Assembly: GCA_964036155.1 (NCBI GenBank)
Contig: OZ038423.1
Coordinates: 36,657,249-36,721,248, forward strand
Direction: 5' to 3'
Source of the DNA: Diploscapter coronatus
Taxonomy: Eukaryota; Nematoda; Chromadorea; Rhabditida; Rhabditidae
DNA: 64,000 bases
A model generated the notes under the pieces. That model searched no databases and was not told the origin of the DNA. It saw only the letters and a list, made by a program, of their open reading frames with translations. Both the position numbers and the translations under genes were made by a program. The number at the start of each line of letters is the position of its first letter. Position 1 is the first letter of the stretch. Positions 13,601-26,610 of the stretch are shown here, piece by piece.

Positions 13601-16600
13601 GTCGGTAAATGACAGAGGGTTTGATCCTCAGGATGATATTTCCTGCTCGAGGCAGCTCCAGGCATATGTCATTTGCATATCTCCTTTACTCTTCTCTCTG
13701 CACTATCTCAATATCCAACGCTCTTTCGCTAATCGTCTTTTCTCTTCTCCCGTACAACCTAATCATGCACTTGGTTCATAGACAAGGCTAATATGTGAGA
13801 AAACAAAAAAGGACTGATTGTTGCAAGAAAAATCATAAATTTGTGAATTGCTCTAAAAAGATTCGTAATGCCATTCTGAAATTTTTGAGAAGATCAACTA
13901 CATTTTGAGTTAATTTGTTGTGATCTTTATGAGAATAGAAATAATTGTAGAAGGAATCTTATAATTAGAGTAGACGCATGAAAAAATACTCATCTTCCAA
14001 ACAAAGCCGATAGTCTTCAGTGTCAAACGGATCATGTAATTCTGATGCTGACGAAGAGAACGTGGATACTTGTGAGGACATGCAAATGGAGGACGGAGAC
14101 GGGGAGGACTCGAAGATCGACGATTCTGCTGCTGCGAAGAGAAGAGGACCCAGAACCACCATCAAAGCTAAACAGGTAGGCAGAATATTTTCGGTTATTG
14201 AAACATTTGATGAACAAATCAGAGTTAAATGATATCTCGATTTAGAATATATAAAGCCTGAAAATTATGATCACCTCTTAATTGAAGTAGTACGTGCAAT
14301 AAGATAGGGAAGTCAAAGCGAAAAGATCTTTTATCATGTAAACTTTACATTTCTGGATGTATTGATTTTTAACTTGCCAAGAAATCCCGAAATCGATAAA
14401 TCTTCCAAATTCCCACTGAAAGGTTGATCAAACACAAACTTCTTCGGGTCGCATCGATTCTTATATCTGTCCGAGTTTTTGTCGATTTCCCCTATAATTG
14501 ATGCGCATTTGCCTCTATTTTCCTTCCCAGCCTCGTTTATATTTTCAAGGCAAAACGTTTGTCGTCTCTTTTCGTCTTCGGCTTGCTTTTATGCAAAAAC
14601 ATCTCTCAGTCATTTTTTTTCCAAAGACAGTATAGCTTTTTACCCGTTCTCTCATTTACCATTGTTGCAAGAATTCGGTCAGGAAAAACAATGCAGTCAT
14701 AACTATTCCAAATGAAAAGTTACTGTAGAAAAGTTGATTGAAATGATGATTTTCTGATTTTCAGTTGGAAACATTGAAAAACGCATTTGCATTGACGCCA
14801 AAACCAACAAGGCACATTCGGGAACAACTCGCACAAGAAACAGGACTGAACATGAGAGTCATACAGGTTGGATATTTAGAGAATTTTCGTTCATTTTATT
14901 GAAATTAAATGGAGCTTTCTCGAATTTATCAAACTACAGAACTTTCATACGTAAGATTATGAAGTTTTTCAAAGTTGTTTAAACTCTAGTTTTTTTTCCT
15001 ACAAAATCGCATTCTTCTGAATCTTTTTAAAATTATATCAAGTCTTCTTGTGTTGACAAAATACAATGTTTTCGGAAATTTCTCAAACTTTTTCATGAAC
15101 TTCTTCAATGTTGAAGTCCGACCTTCTTTCAACTTCAACTTCGCCATTTTCTAGTTCGCCTTGGACTTGTTCGCTTTTCCGGCTGATTGCATTCCCCTTG
15201 CCTCCTCTTCTTCTCCTCATTTCCCTCTTTAATTCACCTGCTCCTCTCTCTCGGGAGCACCCTCTCTTTGCCTCGAGAATGCAGCCTTACCCTCCTCCTT
15301 CTGCCCCATACCCAATTCAATTACCGTAGTCCTAAAGGGTGTAAATAGGAATGAGAAGAAGGGGGAAGGAAAAGAAGGAATATGGAATAGTGCTTCAAAC
15401 AACAACAAAATAAGGAGCAAAAACGATTTTATGACAAGATTATTCTGTTTTTCGATGTTTCAGGTCTGGTTCCAAAATCGACGAAGCAAAGAAAGGAGAA
15501 TGAGACAACTGCGATATGGCGGGTACAGACCGAACAGAAGGAACAGAGGCAACAGAGAGGAACTGTGTCAGGACATGTTTTCGGGTAAAAAAGTTAATTC
15601 ATTTCAAGATTGAACGAAATGTCAAAAATGATAGTTCTCTACAGGAATATTTCAAGTTCAAAACTCAGGTTCATTTTGTAGGCGAAGATCAACTTGTAAG
15701 ATCTATGAAAAGCTAATTTGTAGTTGAAGTGCTATCTTCTCATCATCAGATCATTTTTAACTGCGTCAGAAATCAGTAACTTCAATACCGTACAAAGCAC
15801 CTTCACCCAATTCGTTTGCAAATCTCATATGAACGAGCCCATAATTTTGCGCAATACGCGCGAAGTCGTTAATTGCGTGCTGTGAAGGAAATTAGAATAT
15901 CTTTTATCAAGACATGGGAATAAAAGTCCAAACAAGGAAAATGGCGCCATAAAACAATGATGAGATTGGATTGTACGAGCTTCTGCTACAATCTGCTGGA
16001 AGGCATAAATGTGCCCCCCGTTTTTATGATTCGCCAGCCTGATTGCTTTCACCCAAACGAGGCCATGCATTGTCTTGCTTCTGTCAGGAAATTATTCCCG
16101 AAATAATGAATATGATGATTAGGGATGAACGGAAGAGATTTTAAATTATGATCAAGGAAAAGTCGAATAGCAAAATCAATTTTTAAACAATCCAAATCAT
16201 TTTGTCACATACTATAATTTCAAAATTCCGACTTTTTTCACCTTAATCAAGATAAATCTTCATCAAATCTTTTACAACATTTTCGAAAATTTTAACAAGT
16301 ATAAGTTTAAGACGGCTCAGGACCACCCCCGTTCTTTGGTCCTCCACCAATGGAGTTCTTCTGCGATATGCCACCTCCCTTCCCCTTACAAGGCCCTCAA
16401 GTGCCACCTATTAGTGGTCCGCCTACCGAAGGATCCGATCCTGGTCACCAGATGATAACAGGTGAATTTATTGATACGAAACATTTCCGTCAAGATGAAA
16501 TTGAAGAGCCCTTCGCTGAGCGTAATTCCCCACTAAATGGTGGTTCTGGCGGGATTCCTTCGATTATGGGAACTGATTTTGAAGGCTCAGATATTTCCCC

Positions 16601-16667
16601 CTATCAGCCGCTACCGTCGATGTATTCCAACGAACTAAAATCGCATCCACCGCCAATTTCTTGGTAA
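10645..16667 (+). CDS. lin-11: LIM-homeodomain transcription factor LIN-11 (LHX1/LHX5 class), 378 aa
   Basis: Eight exons join in frame: 10645-10685, 11686-11814, 11916-12054, 13271-13364, 14021-14175, 14765-14866, 15464-15584 and 16312-16667. LIM domain 1 begins at Cys4 ([10 protein letters not shown]) and LIM domain 2 at Cys63 ([15 protein letters not shown]); the zinc ligands are in place. An acidic linker leads to a homeodomain at about 175-234. Segments [37 protein letters not shown] and [12 protein letters not shown] are those of the LIM1/LHX1/LHX5 class, which in C. elegans is lin-11. The last exon encodes a Pro-rich tail ([13 protein letters not shown]). In C. elegans LIN-11 specifies vulval, uterine and neuronal fates. 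Introns 1 and 3 exceed 1 kb and are candidates for enhancers. The start gives a very short N terminus before the first LIM cysteine, which is usual for this class. Confidence 0.96.
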
Positions 16668-19600
16668 AATTCAAATTCCGACAAAATTCCCGACTTTAAT
16701 ATGGCATCAGGGCAGTTCTTCACACATACACACACAACTCTTCTCACTTCTTGAAACTTTCACAAGTATTTTTCGTAGCTTTATCAAAACCCATTGAGAT
16801 CTGATTTTATCGTAACTTTGATTTCCCGATTCCTTGCCCATAAACGAACCTTTGGAGATGAAAAGATACAGTACCGCTAAAATGCGCATATTCTCACGCG
16901 TGATTCATAAGAGTTCGGAGGTGCCTTTGTTGCCGAAAATGAAAGCCTGACCCTGCGACCTAAATCTGGACTCTATTCATTGTCGCTCACAAATGAATCA
17001 ACTAAATAAGCCCTGAGAAATGCTCACGTATCTTTGAGTCCCAATAAAATCTGGCATAAGCTATTCGGACCAGTAATGAAACCTTATAACGAGAAAAAGA
17101 CTCCAACGTCTACTATTCTAAAAATCTGTTCTACAACGAAATTTGGCGAAACTTCTTTTATTGACCATGAATTAGATTTTCAGAGTTGCTATGTAGGTCT
17201 GCCATGATAAGTTTACTTTTGTAAGAAAACAACGATTCAAGTCCGCTCATTTGTGATACTGAATGATTTTTGATTACTACTTGGAAACTCCATGTGGACT
17301 TTATCAGTATTTTCAAACTGCATGAACTTTCCAAGAGTACTTGCTAATGTTTTCATGATTATCAGCCATCATTTTTGACATCCGTCTCATATCAACTTCT
17401 TCACAACATGTTTGTAAAAACTAGGCTTATTACACATTTCCCAGTACCTTTTTAATGAATGAAGTTTTGAAATGACTCATTTTCTGTATTTCTTAATCAA
17501 TTCCCTCGGGGCTATATCAGTGCAAAAAATATGCAGATAGGACACGCCCACCTGCCAAGGACAGACAAAACTGATGTGAGTTTGATTGACGAAATGACAA
17601 AATGTAGCTGTCACTGGGAGAGGGGAAGGGGACTGACCAAATTAAGAAAGGAAGGCGAGTATGCTAATTGTACTCAACCTAACAAGGAAGAGAAGGAGAG
17701 ACAGATCCCACCATCAGTCACCGAGAAGGAAGAAAAATTTCTGGAAAAGGAACAGGGAAGAGGAGGGATCTGCATGACATAAATCCTCCACACAATCTGC
17801 CGTCAAACAAACATACATCCGCCAAAACATCGCGGAAAGAGGAAGACATGGCACTTTTAGGGTCAGAATACAGAGAGGAAAAGTGAGGACCGTGAAAATT
17901 GAGATGATCTTCACCTTTAAATCATGAACATTAAAGTCACTCTTCAAAAAATGAATATTATTGTCCAGTGTCAAATTCTATTCGTGATGTACAGTTTGCT
18001 TTGCTTTTATTTAGCAGTGATATACATCTCTCGTATTGTTTTATACTTGTTTGGTTTTTGTTTGAAATTTTGAATTCTCTGATATGTTCCAGTTTCAGAA
18101 TTCGCTCATCAACTCTAGTGTGAACGTTTTGATACAGAAGTGGTGTCATGCACGGAATTGACGAATAATCCACGATCGAGGAATTCTGAAAATGTATTTC
18201 AAAAATGACGATAAAAATTCGAAGATGAGCAGTAGTAACTTACAATAGACCTATCTGATCCGTGTTGAATGGGATTGGACCTTATTAACCTTTGTTACGC
18301 AACGACCATAAAAGTGTAGAAGGCACGATAGTCGCAGGCTAGAGGATTACGATAATTGCGGGAGATAAGCGGAGTCAGTCCGGCTTTCTCGGTACGGAGG
18401 GCAGGTGTTTGGAAGAGGGTGCGAATTGCGAGCATAAGATAGGAGAAACGGCCAGATAAGTGCGGCTTTATCTGTAGATTGGGGAGATTGAGAGGATAGA
18501 GGATCATCCCCGGAAGATTGACCACTTGAGCGGGACTATTCGGGTTCTATTTGGATAAACAATTATTTCGAATGGACGAACACATTTCCCTCTTCTGTGT
18601 CCGGTCTATCCTTGTCACCAAATCACCCATCTAGTAAAATTGCAAACTCGCACTTAAATCTCAGTCAACTCGACACAAGTAAAAGATTATTTAATGAATT
18701 GAAAAAGCGATCTATTTTAAGCGAGCAAAATCAACTAAATATCTAGCTGGCCGAGAAGAAGAGAAACATCAACATTTCTCTAGCGAAGCAGAGAAATATC
18801 AAACTATGTCAAAACTTACGAAATAATTCAAAATACAAAAGAAAAGAGGTGCGAATTTTCGCACATTAAGTATGAATTCTTCACAGAGTCGAAAACTAGA
18901 CTAATCACTTTGCAGCGCCAACAATATTGACTCAATTCAATATAATTTTTGGAAGAAGATTTTTTGGTAATCACTTCCAGTTCTCATATTACCGACCATT
19001 CATTTGTAATTCAGTGATTCTCTTCATTACCAAGATTCTTTTGCTTCAAAAGTTATTGAATTTTCCAAATGAATGGTCAGTATAAATGGACCAACTTTCA
19101 AAGCCAGAAAAATTTGGATAAGAAAATGTTATTACCAGCAGACTGTAAAAGTTGTCCTTTCTCCTCGGTGCTATTATAGCTCAAGACCATATGTCCGCCT
19201 ATTCTTTCACTGCCCAGTTGTAAGGCGCGAGAATGCGCATTCTGTCTCTAATTTTATTAGTCGGTCGCAAACTTTCTAGTAATTACAAACCTCATTAGGA
19301 GATTCTATGAAAGTTTATTCAAAATTTAACATTTGACAGGAGAAAAAGTTAACATCGAATCAAATAATCAAAAACGATATCATTTTACTTACACATCGTC
19401 ATCTAAATCAGAAACTATTAGAAAAGGTAACACCACTTTAGAGGGAAATATGGCACAGGATTCACGGACAATAATTATTTTTGTTTGACATTTTCTTAGT
19501 AAAATATCATTTCGGAGCATTTTTGAGACAACCCGTTTCTTGTATTTCAAATTTCAAAAATCGAATAATAATAATCATTAGATAAACGGTTTTTCGATAA

Positions 19601-19866
19601 GTAGTAGAAGATCGCTACTTGGAGAAACTAGAGTCATTTTGATTCGGAAATTTTCTTGAGAAGAAAAATATCTATCAAAAATTGAGATTACTGTACGAGT
19701 TCAAACATAACAATGAAATAAAAAAAAACCTCTAATAGAAGTTTCTTGAAGTTCACTAATCTTGTACTTATATTAGAGGATTACTGTAACTAAATAAATA
19801 AATCATGAAACGGTCTAGTTAGTCGTCAAGCATACACCGTTCTATGGTTTACTGAATATGAGTAAC
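16668..19866. other. Gene-free region, 3.2 kb
   Basis: No exon set with splice signals and good coding content is visible. It contains the lin-11 3' region, a short CA-rich stretch near 16727-16737 and A/T-rich DNA. The gene to the right ends facing this region, so it lies between two convergent genes. Confidence 0.45.
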
Positions 19867-22800
19867 TTAACTTAGCAAACGAGCAAGTGTTTTGAATTTT
19901 CCTTCCAGAACCTCCACTCTCGTTTCCAACTTCATTTGTTCCTGCTTCAGAGTCCTGTTGTCTCTTCTGAGTTGCGCATTCTGCTCCTTCAGCTGTTCCA
20001 ATTCATATCTCAACTCGTCCTTGGCCTGAAAATCTTCGCTGATTGTTTTATGGAAATTGAAGAATGACCTTGAAAGTCTCCTTCTCCAGGGCTTTGATGT
20101 TGGTCTCAACCATGAATGAGTCGAGTCTGATGATTCGCTGGGCTGCCTTCAGACGAAAGTTCTCACCCATTCTGAAACTTATGACTTTTTTGAATTTTCG
20201 AGGAAATATCAGACCTTTCTTCCATGACCTTCTCCAGATACTGTCTGTAGTGGAGCGCTGCCTTCTTCGCCAGAAGTGCAACTGGTTCCCAATTAATCTT
20301 GGGCTGAAACTTCTTTATCTTCGAAAACTCAATGAAATCTTCTTACATATTCACCACCCATGAGAAGCAGTTGAATTTGATCCAACAATAAGAAAGTCTT
20401 GTCGAGGATCATTCCATAAGGGAAGCAGCAGACTCCTTCATCGATGACCGCTCGCATGGTATCGACCGGATTGAGAATGTGGACCTGGATGTTGGTTAAT
20501 ACAGAAGTGGGGTAAGAGAGGCTTGGGTCGGAAGGCAGTTTTCTCTGCAGCTGCATTAGGAGTTTGTCCGATCGCTCCAGAACTTTGTAATATCCACCGT
20601 TCAAAAGTTGTCCTGCCAATTCATCCCAATGAGGATGCACCTCACGAAGGCGACCGAGCTAAACTTATGAGTAATTTTTGGAGATTTGATAAAGAATGAA
20701 CCTGCTCATAATTGAAACACTTTTGGAAAATCATCTGCAAAGCTAGCACAGGAATATTGGAAGTGGAGGGATGAGAGACACGGCAGACGATTTGTTGAGT
20801 GTGAGTTTTCACTGGGGAAATGCTTCGCTCTTTGCGGCCTTTTCCTAAATTTGAGCTTTTTGAAAGCTATCAGATCAAACTATCGAACCTTCATAGATCG
20901 GATCGAGTCTTTTGTCAGGGGTAACACTGACTCGGCTGTGACTGTGAGACGGTCGAATTCCACTCAGCGAACTTGAGGACAATCCGCCAAGAAGACCATT
21001 CAAAGAGTTGCCACTGCCATTGGTGAATCCATTCGTTAGACTTGACAGACCCAAACGACGAGGCTAAACTCCAATCTCTTGAAGGCAAAATTCCGACAAT
21101 TCTAACCTCTCCGTTGACCAAGAATCGCTCTTCTAATTTGTTGGAGCTTGTAGAACTGAGGAGCTTCTTGCGAAGTTCAGCAATCGAATTCTCATCGTCA
21201 CTTTTGTCAATCTTCTCCGACTTCTCATTAATCGTCCAGTCCGAATGTCCATTGTGCATTTTTCCATTTGCAGAAAGCTGATCCAAGTTCGAACTGCTTC
21301 CTGCGGCGATCGTTGAGCTAAATCAGAGCTTGAGTGATTTTGAAAAACTGATTTTCGAACCCCGATGAGTTCTTGCTCTTGTCCATTTCAGGTGTTGGTT
21401 CTTTGGGCTCTTTCATTTCTTTGACAGGTGATTCTTTCTTTTCAACAGGCTTTTTCACAACTCGAGTCTGAAGTTTGAACATTTGCCGAAGTTCATAGAA
21501 ATCATTCTCACCACAATTTTCTTTTCCTTTGTTGTCCCGTTTGTGGTAGTGCCGTTCGTGGTAGCGCCGTTTGTTCCGTTAGTCTCTGCTGCTCCTTCTG
21601 CGTTTGTCGGTGACTTCTTCTTGATAATTTTCTTTACAATTCGAACTTTCTTCGGAGGAGGGGGTACGGCAAAAATTCTCGAAACAGGCACAAGCCATAG
21701 GGTGAAATTAGTCGACTCGGAGACTGATGCGGTGGGAGAGCTGACTTGAGACGATTGGGTTGAGTCGGGAGTGTCTTCACGTCGTTGAGAGGAAACCGGA
21801 GGGCCGTGACACGATAGCACGTGGTATGTGGGTTGGCTCTGAAAGTAGCTCTTTTCGTAAAAATCGATACTAATTTAACGAACGTGCTCGAGCTCAGTAA
21901 CGAAGAAAGCCCATTTGTTAGGATAGAGGCGATCGAAGAGTTGAATCAGTGGAGTCTTCCAGTCCCTGCCTCTGCCGAGTGCGAGCTCGAGACAACAGCC
22001 GGACAGGCCATCTGTGAAGAGAGCGCTATTCTGCAAAAAGTGGGGATAAGGTGATATCATTGGAATTCGAAGTCAAAATATCGAAATAGTCCAAGCCAAT
22101 CAATTCCGGGTATTTTGCTCCCACGCTGCTGAGGTGTTTTGATTGCGAAATGGCAAGTGCCAAGATCCTAGGTATGTTGGCCTCAGGCTTCAAACGGACT
22201 CAAGGAAGCGAGAAAGCACCTTCCAATCATATCAGCTGACTCCCTCCTCGTCCCCTCCACTCTCTTCATATCACTTTGTTTCTGCGCGTCTCGATTTCAT
22301 TTTCGATCAGTATTTGATTTGTATGAAGGAAATGAGGAAATGCACAGGGCGGGGGAGGCAGTCATCTCTCGAAGAGGACTGCAGCAGAGAAAATAATTCG
22401 GCCTGCGGGCATCAGAGCATCAAAATAAGAGAATGTCTCGCAGATGCTCCGCATGAGCACATGGCAGTCGGCCAATGTCAACAATCTGTTTCTAATCAAA
22501 TCACAGAATTCACTGATCAAAGCGTTGAAGGATGGCCAGCTCAAATCCTACTCTGATATCGCATATGCTATTTTGCACTAAGGACATAGTGAAATACCCA
22601 TCAAACAAGTAATTTCTTCCCTCTGGCTCATGCTCATGCCTTGGTTGTTTGCAAAATCGCTGCTGCAGTCGGGTTTGTTACACTTTCTCTCGGTGCTTGA
22701 ATGAGTTCATTCGTGCCACTAGCAGCTTCCTCCGAGTTATTGATCGATCCCCCTTTATCTTAGCCTCTTTCTTCTTCCTCCCCCTCCTCCAGAAATCTTC

Positions 22801-24358
22801 GCGCGTTGGTCAACAAAACTTAAAAATTCCAGCTTTATGTCTCCTCTCGTCTTTTTCTCTAACTAGCCTGGCCTCAAGAAGCACAATGACTAGGGAAAAC
22901 TTTCCAAGAATACAAAGGAAAATGGAATAAAGTTAAACTCACTTTTCCCAGCGGAATTTTGTGAAATCCATTGCTGTCAAACCCATCGATGCAACTCAAA
23001 TCAGGCACATAAGTTACCTAGAAAATGTTCATGGAGGAAGAGTTATCTTCAAAGAAACTTACACCCCTTCCCAAATGACTGAAGGACAGACTGAAGGGGG
23101 CTTGTGAAAGCACAGGTCCAGGACCAATACTGCACTCAATTCCATCGAACTCCTCCGATAAAGCCTCTTGGACCTCTAAAATTCACTCGTTTTTTTCCCA
23201 AAAGCTCTTCTTCTTTGAAGATTCTCAACTGTAAAATCGCTAGGTAAACCTATCGTCGGTGATATTTTGAGCGTGCATTTCGAGAATTCTATGTCTCACA
23301 GCTATTTCAAGCAAGCTCTCTGGGCTATCTATCGGACACTTTCCATGTAAAACAGCAGCATCAGCAATAGGGAAAGCAGTCGAGTTTCAAGCGGAGAGCG
23401 ATTTTTCCGGATCGAATTTCGCAAAGTAGCTCAACGACTGATAAGAGACTCCTTCGAATAGCTAGCTGTGGATATGATGATGATAAGGAGATATTTCGAG
23501 TTGTAGGCTAAGAGACTTGTAAAACGACGACTATAGTCGGAATGGGAGATTCGGAGAGAAGTTGAAATTAGCGAGTTTTTCACGGGTGTGAGTTCATTGT
23601 CAGTTGTAAATGTGTGCCGGCTGCAACTTTTAACTTGTGGAGGAAAGTGTAAAGATATGTGACTAATTGTGAGAAATATGAGATGATCTGAATCTATTTC
23701 TAATAAAAGATGCTGAGGAAAGACTTGCACACTACAGCGGAAATTGGTCGATAAGTAAGCTCTTACGCTGGAGCCATTGTTTTTCGAAGCAGAGTTCTGG
23801 CAGCGGATTCTGAGCTTTGTTGAGTGGAGACATAATCCAATAGATCCAGTCCGATATCGACTGAATCAGACCGATTTTTAGCTCTAGCGATTGGCAGAAA
23901 TCTGCAGAGAATAGACGGACTGCCGCAAGGCAAGAAACGCAAGGCAAATGAATGGAGGTTTGCGCAAGAAGCTGAGATTGAGAGAGACAGGCAGCGAAGA
24001 GAAACAAAGAAACATGTAACATTAGAAACAATGGGGAAAAAATGAAAGAGAAACAAAACCCCCGACTTTGAGGATGAGTTGAGTTTGAGTTGGGGGTATC
24101 ATCGGTGAAACGGACACAGAGGAATTCCTGCTTCGACGCATGAAACTCGGCAGGCTTGACGATTTTAACGATACAAAGAAACCGCGCCGCATAACAAGAA
24201 AATATCGAGTTACTTTTCTGGAGCACGAAATGAGTAATGTACGGCTTTGTTTTTCTCGAATATGGTAGGAGGGGTGTTCTCGATTTCATAAATAGTAATG
24301 TAAATGCATGTAACTTGCCTGGTAAGAGCGCCAAGAGATCGGCAGCGGCACCGTCCAT
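19867..24358 (-). CDS. Uncharacterised coiled-coil protein, about 666 aa
   Basis: Thirteen minus-strand exons keep frame: 24358-24319, 23175-23063, 23017-22943, 22030-21884, 21838-21512, 21467-21361, 21317-21107, 21063-20889, 20844-20702, 20658-20347, 20303-20215, 20171-20069 and 20025-19867. I do not recognise the family. The N-terminal ~140 residues look folded (GFDSNGFHKIPLG, DWKTPLIQLFDRLYPNKWAF). Residues ~140-400 are low-complexity, with Lys/Val repeats (VRIVKKIIKKK), Asn/Gly/Thr repeats and Ser-rich stretches. The C-terminal ~270 residues look helical (WDELAGQLLNGGYYKVLERS), ending in a coiled coil (ELEQLKEQNAQLRRDNRTLK) that reaches the stop. This suggests a scaffold-like protein with a folded head, flexible middle and helical dimerising tail. 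The first exon is the least certain, because its intron would start with GC instead of GT. The remaining exons are strong. Confidence 0.8.
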
Positions 24359-24844
24359 TTGCTGCTATGCTTGGCGGGCTTGGCACAGGACTCGGCGATT
24401 GGGGAATGGCGAATCGACGTTACACTGATTGGGAAGGAAGAGATGAAGAGAGATAGAGTGCGGATAAATGTGAATCGAAGAAATAGACTGGGGAAAAGAA
24501 GCAAAGAGCTCTGCAAAGCAGATCTCCTCTATATCTCTCCAGTTTTTATCCGGCCAGAAGTATATACCATGAAGCAGGCACACAAATCTATATCTCCCCT
24601 CTCGCTGTCTTTGTGTCTCTTACAACCGATCAGCACTCTCTGCACTCCCTTTGAGTGTCCAGAAAGAACATCACATTCAGAGCTGTCATTCGCGGATATC
24701 AAAAATGTCAACGATCCACACGAAATTTTACGAGAACCCAACCAACAGCATCTTCGTACATCTGTCAGAAGCCCAAACTTTATTCGTACTTACTACTACG
24801 TTCAGAGAAAAAGCACGAGTACACATAACTTGTGTAAAAATCTG

Positions 24845-25617
24845 TCAGTTACTGCTAACATTAGATTGTGATTCACTAACGGTCTTCTTATGCTTAGTAC
24901 GACGATTTTGAAGCCAAATTTTGACCTGCAAGGGTTGAAAGAATCAGTTGAATTTCGTGAAATTCGATCGACCTGTGTCTCGGTGACTCCCAGTTTCTTC
25001 GCCAGTTCACTTCTTTCTGCACTCGACAGATACTTCTTCGCCTCGAATTGCTTCTCGAGTTCATAGACTTGCCGACCGCTGAATGTCGTTCGAGCTTTCT
25101 TCTTTTTCTGGGCAGAGTTGTAGGGTTCAGAAGGTATAGTCGATGTCACTAAAATCAATAAAATAGAATTTCGTGATAAAAAGCTATCTAGAAAGTTATA
25201 ATTTTTCTGCGATTTTTTCTGGTATTTAGTCTAGATTTGAAACATTTAATTCAAAATAGTATCTTTTCGGATAAACAGATCAATTGATACCGGTCACACC
25301 CTTTGCGGATCTTTTTTGTCTTCATACTAGCAGTATCTCAAAACTTTGACAGGTTGAACTTTTCAGAATCGTAAAAAAACACCTATTCTTCCAAAATCAT
25401 CCATCCTTGGTTCATGTTCGATATTGTCCAACAAGTCTTTGATGAAATAGGATTGATGTCTGATTCCAGTAGGTTGAGCTGTCCGCAATTGTGCAGGAAT
25501 GAGCGGATATGATGAAGAATAAAGCGGCAGGAATGGAAGAAATTGGCTGAACAGAGACAGCTGTTGATTGAACTGGATTAACTGCAACAAGGATTCAGAT
25601 ATGGCTGAAGGATCCAT
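24845..25617 (-). CDS. NK-type homeodomain protein, about 163 aa, with atypical Leu at homeodomain position 49
   Basis: Three exons on the minus strand: 25617-25383, 25148-24973 and 24925-24845, all in phase. The homeodomain starts at about residue 94 ([20 protein letters not shown], then [18 protein letters not shown], then TETQVKIW). These segments place it among NK-like proteins. The recognition helix reads [13 protein letters not shown]: Trp48, Gln50 and Asn51 are kept, but Phe49 is replaced by Leu (codon CTT). SYFIKDLL in exon 1 resembles the Groucho-binding TN/EH1 motif of NK proteins. The protein is short, with only 10 residues after the basic end of the homeodomain. Likely a nuclear sequence-specific regulator. 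I cannot assign a precise orthologue. A TTTCAG acceptor at 25637-25639 lies 19 bases before the ATG, so an upstream exon or trans-splicing is likely. Confidence 0.88.
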
Positions 25618-26513
25618 AGTATGCACTGTGCTCTATCTGAAATGAAATGAATGAAATTGAAGCTAGACAAATGGACAATTGAAAACGTGATCTTTTGTTG
25701 AATTGCTTCGAAGCCGGAGTCAATTACCTAAAATGATAGCTCTGGCAATTTTATGACTTTTCTTTTCGAGCAAATTGAAAGCCATTTAGAGGTTCATCAC
25801 GCGGATTGAGATTTGTAATTAGTGAAGGTCTAAGATATCAGACAAAAATTTGAGGTAATAGCTTCGTCTTTATGATATTTCATCAAGATTAGCGATATTC
25901 ACAAAATGCAGCGAATGAAGTCAAGCATATCACTTTGGCCAATTCCTAGATCTTGGACTGAACAAGAGTTTAGTTAAGTTCAAGACTTTTGATCTTACTT
26001 GATGAAGCTCATGCTTGCTAGTTTATCATCAGGACTTTGCGCGGTTCGAGCAAAATTGTAACCAAATCGAGAAATACTATTGAAAATCTCGAATCAAGCC
26101 GAACCAGAACTGACTAAAAAGTTTTTAAAAAAGGCAACTAATAAAATTAGTACCACAAAAATTTAGCGAATATGCATATTTCGAGCCAATTAAAAAATAA
26201 CAGCCTACCCATAAGGCATAGAGTAAGGATTTAGTAGTGGAATGCTGGGTATCACATTTTCAGCCCAGAAATTCATATGATGGTAATTTTATAAACTTTT
26301 TTCGGTACTACTTTTATTAGTTGACAAGAAAAACCACACCGAACCACGCAAAGCCCTGTTCACGATTAAGTTGAAAGTTTAATCTCGCAATCAGAAAGAT
26401 ATCGCTTTATTAAAAAAGTCTGGACTTAAACTTAATGACATTTTGGTTTTTGTAGGTAAGACCGAAGAATTTTCAAAGTGATACTCCTAAATGTAATAGT
26501 GAAGATCACTTAC

Positions 26514-26610
26514 CCTTTGGAGTGGTCTGCCAGAAGAAAGTTGTTTGTGACTGCTTTATGCCGCTGCTCTTATGCTCGTGCTCCTGCTTCTGCTGCTGTT
26601 CTGCATGCAT
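26514..26610 (-). other. Candidate alternative 5' exon of the homeobox gene
   Basis: On the minus strand an ATG at 26610 opens a Gln/His-rich frame (MHAEQQQKQEHEHKSSG) that ends at a strong donor, CCAAAGG followed by GTAAGT. It could splice to the homeobox gene about 0.9 kb downstream. Joined at TTTCAG (25637-25639) it would be 5' untranslated or a short upstream frame. Joined at the weaker CACAG just before the gene's start it would extend the protein in frame by about 35 residues. Confidence 0.35.

Noticed and set aside
22143..22556. 137-codon plus-strand open frame
   Set aside because: It lies in an intron (22031-22942) of the minus-strand 666-aa gene and shows no protein-like features.
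24359..24871. 170-codon plus-strand open frame
   Set aside because: It overlaps the homeobox gene's last exon in antisense and has no recognisable content.
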